A stretch of DNA of 42,439 bases. It comes from an uncultured Clostridia bacterium. GTDB lineage: Bacteria; Bacillota; Clostridia; Oscillospirales; Acutalibacteraceae. Every line of letters starts with the position of its first letter. Positions within the stretch are counted from its first letter, which is position 1. Below the pieces are notes generated by a model that was not told the DNA's origin, did not search any database, and was given only the letters and a program-made list of their open reading frames with translations. The stretch spans positions 1 to 42,439 of the forward strand of contig CAJFTS010000028.1 in the NCBI GenBank assembly GCA_904420015.1, in the 5' to 3' direction. This document shows positions 7,230 through 15,034 of the stretch, one piece after another. The translations under genes and the position numbers were made by a program.

Positions 7230-8678
7230 TTAGCTGCCGGATATTCCGTTGGCAGCCAGCCAGCTGCTCACATCATCCGGCATACTGCTGCCGCCGGAAT
7301 AGTGGATGCTGAGGGCTTCTCCCATAGCGGCATCCGGCGCCAGCTTTGCAATGGCGGTCAAGCTCTGCCCGAAACGCCCGCCGCCGTGGCTGCAAAACGG
7401 GATAATTGTCTTGCCTGCAAAATCGTATTCTTCCAGGAAGGAAGCGATCGGCATGGGAATGGACGCCCACCAGTTGGGATAGCCCAGAAGGATCGTGTCA
7501 TATTGCTCCATGTTCTCCACATACTCTGCAAGCTCCGGCCTGGCCTGTTCGTCCTGATCCCGCTGGGCTTCGTCCAGCACTGAGTTGTAATCGTCGGAAT
7601 AGGGGTTCACCAGCGTGATTTCAAACAGATCCGCTCCCGTTTGCCTCTGAATTTCCTCTGCGATTCCCTGGGTATTCCCTCCCCAGGAGAAATAGGCGAT
7701 CAGGACGGTTCCATCCCCACCGGCGGCATTTTCAATCGCGCCGCCGGATACGGTGCCAAAACCTGCCGCGGCGTTTCGCACCAGCCGGATGCCGATATTG
7801 AAGCTCATAAGCTCCGGCTCCAGCGTGGCCCGATAAGCGGAGCGCATATTTTTCGCAAAGTCGTTCCACCCGCCGCCCCGGTAAACCCGCAGCGAACCGG
7901 TCTGCGGCCCTGTGGGATCGGTCTGTTCTTCTGTTCCATAAACGCCGTAGTAATCCCAGACCCATTCGCTTACATTGCCGTGCATATCGTAAAGGCCAAA
8001 TGCGTTGGGGGAGAAGCTGCCCACCGCAACGGTGGTTTCCCGATACTGGCCGGGCTTGGTGTCAAGATTCTCCTGAGAAAAGTAATTCCCTTCAATCTCA
8101 TAGGGATAATGCCCGTAATAGTTGACCTCTTTTGCACTGGGGGAATTTTCGGTGTTAAACGGCGTTTGTGTCCCGGCGCGGCAGGCGTATTCCCATTCCG
8201 CCTCGGTGGGAAGCCGATAGCCGTCCGCTCCCCGGTTCCATGTGACATTCCGCCCATCTATGGTATAGGCGGGGGTCAGCCCCTCCTGTTCGCTGCGCGC
8301 ATTGCAATACGCGATGGCGTCCAGCCAGGATACCGTTTCCACCGGCAGGTTTTCTCCGGAGAAATTGCTGGGATTTTCACCCGTCACCGCCTCATACTCC
8401 GCCTGGGTCAGCTCGTAGGGGCTGATATAGAAATCGCTGACTGTGACGGTGTGCTGCGTTTCATCCTCGCTGCGCCAGGGTTCCGAATCCGGGCTGCCCA
8501 TCTGAAAGCTGCCGCCCTCGATGAGGACAAAGCCTTCCGGCGGAGCAGAGATATTGGAGGAATTTTCAGAGGAAACCGGTGCATTTTCTGATTCTGTTTG
8601 CGATGAAGTGTCCTGCGAACAGGCTGCAAGCGATGCCGCCATCAGCAGTGACAATAGAAATGCCAGGACCCGCCTCAT
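7230..8678 (-). CDS. Lipoprotein fusing an FGE/SUMF1-like domain to a C-terminal flavodoxin domain
   Basis: 482 residues from ATG 8678 (MRRVLAFLLSLL...LAACSQ, lipobox Cys). A Ser/Glu-rich linker precedes a formylglycine-generating-enzyme-like domain of about 280 residues (EGGSFQMGS, NLPVETVSWLDAIAYCNA, GYRLPTEAEWEYACRAG, YDMHGNVSEWVWDYYG, YRGGGWNDFAKNMRSAYRA, NIGIRLVRN). The copper-binding cysteine pair of true FGE is absent: the site reads RSAYRATLEP, so formylglycine formation is unlikely. The last 155 residues or so are flavodoxin-like (LIAYFSWGGNTQGIA, LLGYPNWWASIPMPI, FCSHGGGRFG). The whole protein should sit on the outer face of the membrane. The flavodoxin part resembles the separate lipoprotein encoded 11 bases upstream, suggesting duplication and fusion. 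Confidence 0.9.
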   Translation of the reverse strand: MRRVLAFLLSLLMAASLAACSQDTSSQTESENAPVSSENSSNISAPPEGFVLIEGGSFQMGSPDSEPWRSEDETQHTVTVSDFYISPYELTQAEYEAVTGENPSNFSGENLPVETVSWLDAIAYCNARSEQEGLTPAYTIDGRNVTWNRGADGYRLPTEAEWEYACRAGTQTPFNTENSPSAKEVNYYGHYPYEIEGNYFSQENLDTKPGQYRETTVAVGSFSPNAFGLYDMHGNVSEWVWDYYGVYGTEEQTDPTGPQTGSLRVYRGGGWNDFAKNMRSAYRATLEPELMSFNIGIRLVRNAAAGFGTVSGGAIENAAGGDGTVLIAYFSWGGNTQGIAEEIQRQTGADLFEITLVNPYSDDYNSVLDEAQRDQDEQARPELAEYVENMEQYDTILLGYPNWWASIPMPIASFLEEYDFAGKTIIPFCSHGGGRFGQSLTAIAKLAPDAAMGEALSIHYSGGSSMPDDVSSWLAANGISGS

Positions 8679-8689
8679 ATCATCACCCC

Positions 8690-9388
8690 TTACTCGGAAA
8701 GACCGATTCCAGCGAGCCATTCGGTCACAGCGGCGGCAGGATCGGCGGCTTCCGAACTTCCCACAGAAAGCCCTTCGGTTACGGCTGCATCCGGCTGCAT
8801 ACTTTCAATGGTTCCAATGGTGCCGGAAAAACCGCTGCCGCCGGAAGTGACAAAGGGGGCGATGGTTTTGCCGGAGAAATCATACGCATCCAGGAAGGTG
8901 TAGAGGATCATCGGCATATCCCCCCACCAGTTGGGATAGCCCAGATACACCACATCGTACTGCTCAAAGTGATCGACGGTATCTGCAATGGCAGGCCGGG
9001 CGTCGTTTGCCTGTTCCTCCTGCGCGATATCCAGCAGGGTGTTGTAATCGTCGGTATAGGGTTCTGCGGGAACAATCTCAAACATATCCGCACCCGTCTG
9101 CGAATGGATTTCGTTTGCCACAGACTCGGTATTGCCGGACCAGGAGAAATACACCACCAATGATGTGGCGCCCGTTTCTGTTTCCGGCTGAGAGGATTCC
9201 TCACCCTGCGATACGCTTTCGGTAGGGGCTGTGCTTTCAGAAGAGGGAGTATTTTCTCCGGATGCGGCAGAACTTTCCGGCCCGGAGGTCGCTTCTGAGG
9301 TACCGCTCTGCGTAGCGCCGCTGTTTCCACAGGCGGCAAGGGTAAATACCATTGTGAGTGTCAACAAAAGAGAAAGTATTTTTTTCAT
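8690..9388 (-). CDS. Flavodoxin-domain lipoprotein
   Basis: 232 residues, ATG 9388 behind AAAGGAG. The signal peptide MKKILSLLLTLTMVFTLAACG has a lipobox Cys. A long Ser/Glu/Thr linker (about residues 22-70) leads to a flavodoxin domain: SLVVYFSWSGNTESVANEI (FMN phosphate loop), IVPAEPYTDDYN, VYLGYPNWWGDMP and APFVTSGGSGFSG. These surface-tethered flavodoxins are common in gut anaerobes and presumably act as extracytoplasmic FMN electron carriers or quinone/flavin reductases; the partner is unknown. A 69-base gap separates it from the flavin reductase gene. Confidence 0.9.
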   Translation of the reverse strand: MKKILSLLLTLTMVFTLAACGNSGATQSGTSEATSGPESSAASGENTPSSESTAPTESVSQGEESSQPETETGATSLVVYFSWSGNTESVANEIHSQTGADMFEIVPAEPYTDDYNTLLDIAQEEQANDARPAIADTVDHFEQYDVVYLGYPNWWGDMPMILYTFLDAYDFSGKTIAPFVTSGGSGFSGTIGTIESMQPDAAVTEGLSVGSSEAADPAAAVTEWLAGIGLSE

Positions 9389-9457
9389 ATTAAGAATCTC
9401 CTTTCGTTTGGCTGGCCGCCGCAGGGCAGAATTGTTCCGCTTGCCGCCTAACCTTTT

Positions 9458-10009
9458 CTATTGCTTTTCTTTGCCCAGCGTCATGCACGTTGCGGCGGTG
9501 TCGCCGGTTTTGAGATACGTGTAACCGGGCATTTCAAACAGGATGGGCTTGAAAACGCCATAGTCAATTTTTCCGTCTGCATTGAGGATGCTTTCCTCTG
9601 CATAGGTGTGATCAATTTTCAGGATGAAATTGTCAAACCCTTTGGTTTCGTAGATGTCCTCCACCGTGCATTCCATGGAAAGCTTTGCCTCATCAATCAG
9701 CGGCGCACGGTTTTGCCCGATGCTGTAGTCGAATACCTCGGATTTGTCCGTCTTGCCGCCGCTGACACAACCCACATAGTCCGCTTTGGGGAGCATGGCT
9801 TCGTCCACAATGTTCACAGACAGAACCTGCGTATTACGGATACCCTGGTTGGTGTAATGGGGTTTTGCAAGGCTGACCATGATGTGGTCGTGCCCCATAA
9901 TCCCCACATGGCCCACCAGCACCCAGTTCGGTTTGCCGTTTACCATAGCGCCCACTACCGTCAGCGGCGTGGGGTAGAGGGCCAGCACACCGCCTAGATC
10001 TTTTTTCAT
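9458..10009 (-). CDS. Flavin reductase family protein (FMN-binding split barrel)
   Basis: 183 residues, ATG 10009 with GGGAGGA. It matches flavin-reductase-like/flavoredoxin proteins: LYPTPLTVVGAMVNGKPN (flavin loop), HIMVSLAKPHYTNQGI, FSVNIVDE-like LSVNIVDEAMLPKADYVGCVSGGKTDKSEVF, and a C-terminal strand region MPGYTYLKTGD. The expected role is a cytoplasmic FMN-binding electron-transfer protein or flavin reductase. It is the first enzyme gene after the MerR regulator, 17 bases downstream. Confidence 0.9.
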   Translation of the reverse strand: MKKDLGGVLALYPTPLTVVGAMVNGKPNWVLVGHVGIMGHDHIMVSLAKPHYTNQGIRNTQVLSVNIVDEAMLPKADYVGCVSGGKTDKSEVFDYSIGQNRAPLIDEAKLSMECTVEDIYETKGFDNFILKIDHTYAEESILNADGKIDYGVFKPILFEMPGYTYLKTGDTAATCMTLGKEKQ

Positions 10010-10026
10010 AGCAAGATTCCTCCCGT

Positions 10027-10392
10027 TTATTCACTAGCTTTCGCTTGATCGGCTTTCTGGATTTTGTACCGCAGGTAATCCAGACGGTCTAATTGAGCCT
10101 GCTTGAAGTGGATCTCATCCAACGTGCTGCTGCGGTGCCGGCTGATCATCGCCAGCCGTTCCTGTTCCGTGTTTTCCCCATCCAGCAGCAGCCGCATGTA
10201 GGTCTCCACTTCTTCGCCTGAAAATCCTACGTCGTGAAGCGTCATGATGGTACTCAGACGGTGAATATCTTCGTCATCATACTGCCATGCGCCCATCACT
10301 TTTTTCACTGCGCCGCATAATCCCCAGCTTTCGTATTCCCTGAGAATCTCAATGGGGATATTGTAGCGCTCGCTTGCTTCCTGAATCGTCAT
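10027..10392 (-). CDS. MerR-family transcriptional regulator
   Basis: 121 residues, ATG 10392 behind GAGGTG. An N-terminal winged helix-turn-helix of MerR type is seen (MTIQEASERYNIPIEILREYESWGL; DDEDIHRLSTIMTLHDVGFSGEEVETYMRLL), followed by a coiled-coil helix. There is no obvious C-terminal metal-binding cysteine set, so the signal is more likely an organic or redox ligand. As the first gene of the redox operon it probably autoregulates it. A perfect palindrome at 10426-10454 lies just upstream. Confidence 0.88.
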   Translation of the reverse strand: MTIQEASERYNIPIEILREYESWGLCGAVKKVMGAWQYDDEDIHRLSTIMTLHDVGFSGEEVETYMRLLLDGENTEQERLAMISRHRSSTLDEIHFKQAQLDRLDYLRYKIQKADQAKASE

Positions 10393-10425
10393 TTTTTCAC
10401 CTCGAATACCTTATTACACAAAAAA

Positions 10426-10454
10426 TAAAGGTGTTCCGTCTTGGAACACCTTTA
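10426..10454 (-). terminator. Terminator of the LysR gene, or MerR operator
   Basis: A 12-bp perfect inverted repeat (TAAAGGTGTTCC at 10426-10437, complement at 10443-10454, 5-base loop). On the minus strand it is followed by TTTTTTGTG, giving a good intrinsic terminator for the LysR gene ending at 10487. It also lies 34 bases from the MerR start, where an operator would be expected, so dual use is possible. Confidence 0.7.
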
Positions 10455-10486
10455 TCGTAACGCAGGTTGTTGCATATGTAAAATGC

Positions 10487-11374
10487 TTATATTTTATTAC
10501 CAGAAATAACTTTTAGACATTGCGAAGCAAAATCAAGAAAGGCCGATGTTGCGGAAGAAAAAATAGCATCCTTTTTCCAAACCAAAGCAGTACGCGACTC
10601 GATTGCAGGGTAAAGCGGAATAAAGCGGAGATTTTCATAGGTGCAGTTTAACTGAATACAAAGCACCGCGCCCATCCCGCTTTCCACTAACATAGCCTCG
10701 TTGTAAAGGAGATTACCCGTCGCTGCGATCTTTACTTTATCATACAAATCGCCAAACCAAGCGGCGAGCTCTCCCTGAAAGCCTCTGGAAGCCGTTACCA
10801 TCGGTGTATTTAGTAAATCCTCAGCACGGATCTCCTCCTTCTCAGCCAGCTCAGAATCTTGCCGCACGAGCACGCCCCACTTCTCCTTGACAGGCATAGA
10901 AATAAATTCATATTTGCGGATATCTACCGGCTCTCCCATGACGCCCAAATCCAAGTGGCCCCGTCCAATGTAATCCTGGATGTTGTCGGCATTTCCGCTA
11001 TAAATCCGAAACTGCACCAGGGGATGTTTTTTCTGAAACGCGACCATAATTTTAGCCAGTTCTCTTGTGCTGCGGAATTCTCCGCTGCCAATGGTGACTT
11101 CGCCGGACAATTCTGCGTCTTTATTGATAAAATCTCGCTTCGTTTTGTCCGCAAGGGAAAGCAGCTCCTGCGCCCGGCGTTTCAAAAGCAGCCCATCCTC
11201 CGTTAAAACAATGTTGTGATTGCTGCGGGTAAACAGCTTGACGCCCAGCTCTTCCTCCAGCTGCATCATCTGGCGGGAGAGGGCTGGCTGGCTGACATGA
11301 AGCGTTTGCGACGCCTTCGTTATATTTTCCTCTCGGGCAATCGCTAAAAAGTAATTCAAAACCCGAAGTTCCAT
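10487..11374 (-). CDS. LysR-family transcriptional regulator
   Basis: 295 residues. ATG 11374 (MELRVLNYFLAIA) is chosen because AGGAGG lies just upstream; the longer frame would start inside that site. The N-terminal helix-turn-helix is typical (NITKASQTLHVSQPALSRQM), followed by a linker helix and a periplasmic-binding-like effector domain (SGEVTIGSGEF, HLDLGVMGEP, GAVLCIQLNC). It lies directly upstream of the MerR-led redox operon on the same strand and is the likely second regulator of that operon or of itself. The effector cannot be read from sequence. Confidence 0.92.
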   Translation of the reverse strand: MELRVLNYFLAIAREENITKASQTLHVSQPALSRQMMQLEEELGVKLFTRSNHNIVLTEDGLLLKRRAQELLSLADKTKRDFINKDAELSGEVTIGSGEFRSTRELAKIMVAFQKKHPLVQFRIYSGNADNIQDYIGRGHLDLGVMGEPVDIRKYEFISMPVKEKWGVLVRQDSELAEKEEIRAEDLLNTPMVTASRGFQGELAAWFGDLYDKVKIAATGNLLYNEAMLVESGMGAVLCIQLNCTYENLRFIPLYPAIESRTALVWKKDAIFSSATSAFLDFASQCLKVISGNKI

Positions 11375-11397
11375 GTACTTGCCTCCTTTTTCCATCT

Positions 11398-11426
11398 ATT
11401 ATAACTTATTTTTGCATTTTTCGACA
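11398..11426 (-). promoter_or_regulatory. Possible promoter of the LysR gene
   Basis: On the minus strand TATAAT (11403-11398) lies 24-29 bases before the LysR ATG. A poor -35 (TGTCGA, 11426-11421) is 17 bases upstream of it. The -10 is convincing, the -35 is not. Confidence 0.45.
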
Positions 11427-11514
11427 TCTCTGATTATGTGAAATGCTTTTTATGGATTTAATCATAAACAGACCGCCTTAAAGCTACACGCGTCGACGGT
11501 CAAATTCTGATTCA

Positions 11515-11840
11515 TTATTTTATTGCGCAGAACTCTTGTATAAAATTTAAACTTTCCTGCTGATCTGCAGACAGACCTCCATTTTTAGGCTTTATCCTTT
11601 CCTTAAATTCTTTATCCAGCTGCTGAACAAGATCACGCTGTCGGTCTGTCATATTATTTAGTCGCACCTGATCCATTTTATCAAACCCGACCAGATAATC
11701 CAGCGGCACGTTATAAATGGCCGCCCTAGTCGTGAGGACATCCAGTGTGGGGACTTTGAGATTATTCTCATAGTTGCTGATAACCGGCCCGGCACGTCCG
11801 GCCCGACGTCCAAGTTCCTCCTTGAAAGGCCGTAACGCTC
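11515..11840 (-). pseudogene. Remnant of an XRE-family helix-turn-helix repressor
   Basis: The readable frame gives LRPFKEELGRRAGRAGPVISNYENN, VPTLDVLTTRAAIYNVPLDYLVGFDK and a C-terminal helix ending FIQEFCAIK. The second half of an XRE helix-turn-helix (VISNYENN) and the downstream YNVPLDYL motif are typical. The N-terminus is missing or shortened by about 15-20 residues inside the helix-turn-helix, and no start codon with a ribosome binding site exists in this frame. It meets the response-regulator remnant near 11830, apparently at a deletion junction. Confidence 0.65.
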
Positions 11841-12175
11841 ACGGGCGGTGAGGGATATGGACTCTCCAGCTACAAAAGCCGCGGAGCGGTTGCCATGCAG
11901 CGTGATGTGTTTACAGCGAATGACGCCAGGCTCGGCGGAACAGGGATGCTTTGTACGGCGAAGCACGGCTTCGATTCGGCGTATCAATACCTGCATAGAA
12001 ACGGGCTTAATCATATAATCGTCTGCTAAAGCATAAACCCCTTCATCTGGTCGGCATCATCCTCCAAGGCGGTCAGCATGAGAATGGGAATCCGGCTCTC
12101 TCTGTGAATCTTCTCGCAAAGCCGTCGATTTTCGGAAGCATTAAATCCAGCATATAGCCGAAACCAAAAGCGTCT
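11835..12175 (-). pseudogene. Remnant of an OmpR-type response regulator
   Basis: Reading right to left, three frames together give LDLMLPKIDGF, then EKIHRESRIPILMLTALEDDADQMKGF, then ADDYMIKPVSMQVLIRRIEAVLRRT and further to ISLTARER. These are the receiver-domain phospho-site, switch region and Lys region of a response regulator, followed by the beginning of the DNA-binding domain. At least two frameshifts (near 12120 and 12030) and loss of both ends show it is dead. No cognate kinase remains. Confidence 0.65.
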
Positions 12176-12249
12176 TTCCCTCTGGAGCCCGTTTTTATCG
12201 AAAAACGGGGTTAATTTGGAATATCAACATAGGAACATCCCAATTTTTC

Positions 12250-12278
12250 CTGACATTTCGTCGACTTCGTGGTAAAAT
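12250..12278 (+). promoter_or_regulatory. Sigma-A type promoter for the YitT gene
   Basis: CTGACA (12250-12255) and TAAAAT (12273-12278) are separated by exactly 17 bases, 48 bases before the gene start. Confidence 0.7.
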
Positions 12279-12325
12279 GAAGCTGTCAATTTTCTCAATC
12301 CTATCTCCTTGGGAGGGAAGCTGTG

Positions 12326-13204
12326 ATGAAGAAGAAAAAGAACTTGTTATTCAGCGTGCGGGAACATGCGCTGCGGCTTAGCTTGGTCGTGGTAGCCTCG
12401 GTTATCATGGCGGCAAACATCAAAAGCTTTGTCGATGCAGGCGGGCTTTTCCCTGGCGGTTTCAACGGCCTGACGCTTCTGATCCAGCGAAGCGCCCAAC
12501 AGTTTCTCCAGCTTTCTTTGCCCTTCTCCTTGATTAATTTCCTTCTAAACGCCATCCCCGCCGTCATCAGCTTCCGCTTCATCGGCAAACGGTTTACCCT
12601 CTACTCCTGCCTGATGATCGTTTTGACGAGTATTCTGACCGACTTGATCCCCTCCATGCCGCTGACCAATGACATTCTTTTGATCTGTATTTTCGGCGGC
12701 ATCATCAACGGCCTTGCCATCAGCCTATGTCTGCTGGGGCACGCCACCAGCGGCGGCACCGATTTTATCGCCGTGGCCCTTTCCCAGCGGTTGAACGTGG
12801 ACTGCTGGAATTACATCTTCTTGGGGAACGTCGCCATGCTGATTGTAGCGGGGCTGCTGTTCGGGTGGGACAAGGCGCTGTACTCGATCCTCTTTCAATT
12901 TGCTTCCACACAGATTGTCAAAATGCTCGACCCCCGCTACAAGCGGACGACGCTGTTTATCATTTCCGACCAGTCGGAGAAGATCTACGAGCATATACGG
13001 GAGTCCACCCATCACGGTGCGACGCTGTTTGAAGGCAAGGGCCTCTACAACGGCGAGGACCGTTCTATGATTTACTCGGTCATTTCCGGCGACCAGGTCA
13101 AAAAGGTGACCAAGGAGGTTCACGAGGTTGACCCAAAGGCATTCATCAACGTCCTCAAGACCGACCAGGTGGCCGGGAATTTCTACCAACGTCCGCGGGA
13201 CTAG
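12326..13204 (+). CDS. YitT-family membrane protein (DUF161 plus DUF2179)
   Basis: 292 residues. ATG 12326 is eight bases from GGGAGGG; a GTG three bases earlier would be too close. Five or so membrane helices make up the YitT domain (ASVIMAANIKSFVDAGGLFPGG, GHATSGGTDFIAVALS, GWDKALYSILFQFASTQIV). A soluble C-terminal DUF2179 domain follows (TTLFIISDQSEKIYEHI, GATLFEGKGLYNGEDRSMIYSVI). The family is widespread in Firmicutes and its function is not settled; transport or ligand sensing has been suggested. GC content rises clearly from this gene onward. Confidence 0.92.
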   Translation: MKKKKNLLFSVREHALRLSLVVVASVIMAANIKSFVDAGGLFPGGFNGLTLLIQRSAQQFLQLSLPFSLINFLLNAIPAVISFRFIGKRFTLYSCLMIVLTSILTDLIPSMPLTNDILLICIFGGIINGLAISLCLLGHATSGGTDFIAVALSQRLNVDCWNYIFLGNVAMLIVAGLLFGWDKALYSILFQFASTQIVKMLDPRYKRTTLFIISDQSEKIYEHIRESTHHGATLFEGKGLYNGEDRSMIYSVISGDQVKKVTKEVHEVDPKAFINVLKTDQVAGNFYQRPRD

Positions 13205-13374
13205 GCGGCCGGGTATCTCGTCTGCCGTTGGGTACGTCTAGGGCCAGATTGCCGTTTGTGCTGAGGTCCAGCGCGCGTTCCATTCCACTCTTTGTGCCCT
13301 GCGAGCCCGATTGGCCCGGCTGCGCGCTTTTACGGCCTTGTTCATACAAGATACCAGGAAGAAGGAGAAAACAC

Positions 13375-14286
13375 ATGAACAAAACACAGTCCAATTTTTG
13401 TCTGCTCTGTGTGACCCTATGCTGGTCGACGGAGGTGATCCTGCTCAAAAATATTCCGTCCGATGTTCCCTCCATTGCCGTTACCGCTTTGACCAATCTT
13501 ATCGGTTGTGCGATTTTGCTGCTGCTCTTTTTCAAAAAGATTTTCCGTCCAATACCCAAACGGCAGATTTTGCGGGTTGTGGGGCTGGGTGCGCTGAATA
13601 TGATCTATAATCTGCTGATGCTGCTTGGGCTGCAGTACCTCAATGTCTCGACCGGAATTTTTACCTTGTCGATGACCACGGTGGTTCTTCCGGTTCTTCT
13701 ATTGCTCAAACGCCAGAAGATTAAGGCGAACACCTGGATCGGGGTGGGCCTGATCTTGGCTGGGATCCTCCTGGCGGTCAACCTGCATGCCGACTGGTCG
13801 CAGCTTCCCGGCGTGGGTATCATGCTGGTGGTCTGCTTTCTGCGGGCCTTTTATATCATTAAGCTCAACGAAACGGCGAAGGAGATGGAGCCCATCCAGC
13901 TGTCCGCCCTCATTCTGGGTGTGGTGGCCGTGCTCTCCATCTTCATTTGGCTTTTCTACCAACCGCGCACCTTTTTCGCCCTTACCTACTCTGCCGAGAT
14001 GTTGTCGAGTGTTTTTACCTACAGCTATTTCATCTGCGCCTTTGCCACCGTCATCAACATCTTTGCCCAAAAGCAGGCGACTCCCCGGACGGCCTCGGTT
14101 ATTTATTCACTGGAAATTGTGTTTTCCACCATTTTTTCCGCAACGCTGCCGGACATTCTGGTGGACCGCATCCTGCTAACTCCATCGCTGGTGATCGGCT
14201 GTGTTTTGGTGGCGGTCGGCGCATTCGTATCGGAATTTGATTTTGTTACCCGTATGGCGGCATGGAAACGGAGGCGGGCGGCATGA
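13375..14286 (+). CDS. EamA/DMT-superfamily transporter
   Basis: 303 residues from ATG 13375, preceded by GAAGGAG; the frame is open further upstream but without a site. About ten membrane helices are expected. EamA features include an early CVTLCWSTEV segment, PSIAVTALTNLIGCAILL, the LGLQYLNVSTGIFTL motif at the end of the first repeat, and the IVFSTIFSATLPDIL region in the second repeat. It should export or import small metabolites such as amino acids or nucleobases; the substrate cannot be told. It overlaps the next gene by four bases (ATGA). Confidence 0.9.
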   Translation: MNKTQSNFCLLCVTLCWSTEVILLKNIPSDVPSIAVTALTNLIGCAILLLLFFKKIFRPIPKRQILRVVGLGALNMIYNLLMLLGLQYLNVSTGIFTLSMTTVVLPVLLLLKRQKIKANTWIGVGLILAGILLAVNLHADWSQLPGVGIMLVVCFLRAFYIIKLNETAKEMEPIQLSALILGVVAVLSIFIWLFYQPRTFFALTYSAEMLSSVFTYSYFICAFATVINIFAQKQATPRTASVIYSLEIVFSTIFSATLPDILVDRILLTPSLVIGCVLVAVGAFVSEFDFVTRMAAWKRRRAA

Positions 14287-14882
14287 GAAAGCAATCCTCA
14301 CCGCAATTTCGCAGGGAGCTGGGACGGTTTTTCCTCTTGATTGTAATCCACATGGCGGTCTCTCTTCCTTTTAAGGTGATGATTATGATTCCCGGGTTTA
14401 CCGACATCCGTCCGGTCACCTGCATACAGCCCTTATTCGGCTTGTTCTATGGGCAGACAGGGGCGCTGGCCTTCGCCGTAGGAAATCTCATCTCCGACAT
14501 TCTTTCCGACAGCCTCCAGTGGTCCTGTATCGCGGGCTTCCTGGCGAATTATCTATATGTGGTTCTGATTTACAAGCTATGGCACGCAATCCGCAAAAAA
14601 GCCTTTTCCCTGCGGCAAGCGAAGGACTTTTTCGCTTATATCGCCATTGTCCTCCTCTCCGCCGCCGTGCTTACCGCCATCATCACCTTGGGCGTCTACG
14701 CCGTCTACCCGCAGGTGGACCTGCCCACCCTGATCGGGACGATTTTCTGCAACAACACCATCTTCCCGGTCGTCCTGGGAGCGCCCATCATGATTATGAT
14801 GCAGGAAGAATTCCACATTCCAGACCTTTGGACCAGGCGGATGAGGGAAAAGGAGGAAAGGGAAAAGACGCAGACGCCTTGA
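14283..14882 (+). CDS. ECF-transporter S-component-like membrane protein
   Basis: 199 residues from ATG 14283, which overlaps the TGA of the transporter gene; a second ATG seven codons upstream is possible. Five to six membrane helices. The block DIRPVTCIQPLFGLFYGQTGALAFAVGNLISDIL resembles, in parts, S components (Arg-Pro, then a Gly-rich helix with GN/D). No ATPase or T component is nearby, so if this is an S component it must use a shared module. A cytoplasmic acidic/basic tail ends MREKEEREKTQTP. Substrate unknown. Confidence 0.6.
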   Translation: MRKQSSPQFRRELGRFFLLIVIHMAVSLPFKVMIMIPGFTDIRPVTCIQPLFGLFYGQTGALAFAVGNLISDILSDSLQWSCIAGFLANYLYVVLIYKLWHAIRKKAFSLRQAKDFFAYIAIVLLSAAVLTAIITLGVYAVYPQVDLPTLIGTIFCNNTIFPVVLGAPIMIMMQEEFHIPDLWTRRMREKEEREKTQTP

Positions 14883-14971
14883 CCGAGCCCTCTTTCCCCG
14901 GCGGCCGCCCGGCCAGCCTTGTTCCGGCCTTTCTCTAAACGGATGGGGAGGAAATTCTCTCCCCTCCTCCC

Positions 14972-15000
14972 TTGTCATCCGGAGGAAAATCCGGTATACT
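14972..15000 (+). promoter_or_regulatory. Sigma-A promoter for the 5'-nucleotidase gene
   Basis: TTGTCA (14972-14977) and TATACT (14995-15000) with a 17-base spacer, 35 bases before the chosen GTG start. Confidence 0.8.
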
Positions 15001-15034
15001 AAGGGTAAAATCAAAGAAAACGAGGTGTGTTTCC

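Noticed and set aside
7641-8591. Plus-strand open frame (316 residues) opposite the FGE/flavodoxin fusion
   Set aside because: Antisense to clear FGE-like and flavodoxin motifs; no ribosome binding site.
12188-12209. CCCGTTTTT/AAAAACGGG hairpin as terminator
   Set aside because: Perfect stem but no T-tract on either strand and no gene ending next to it.
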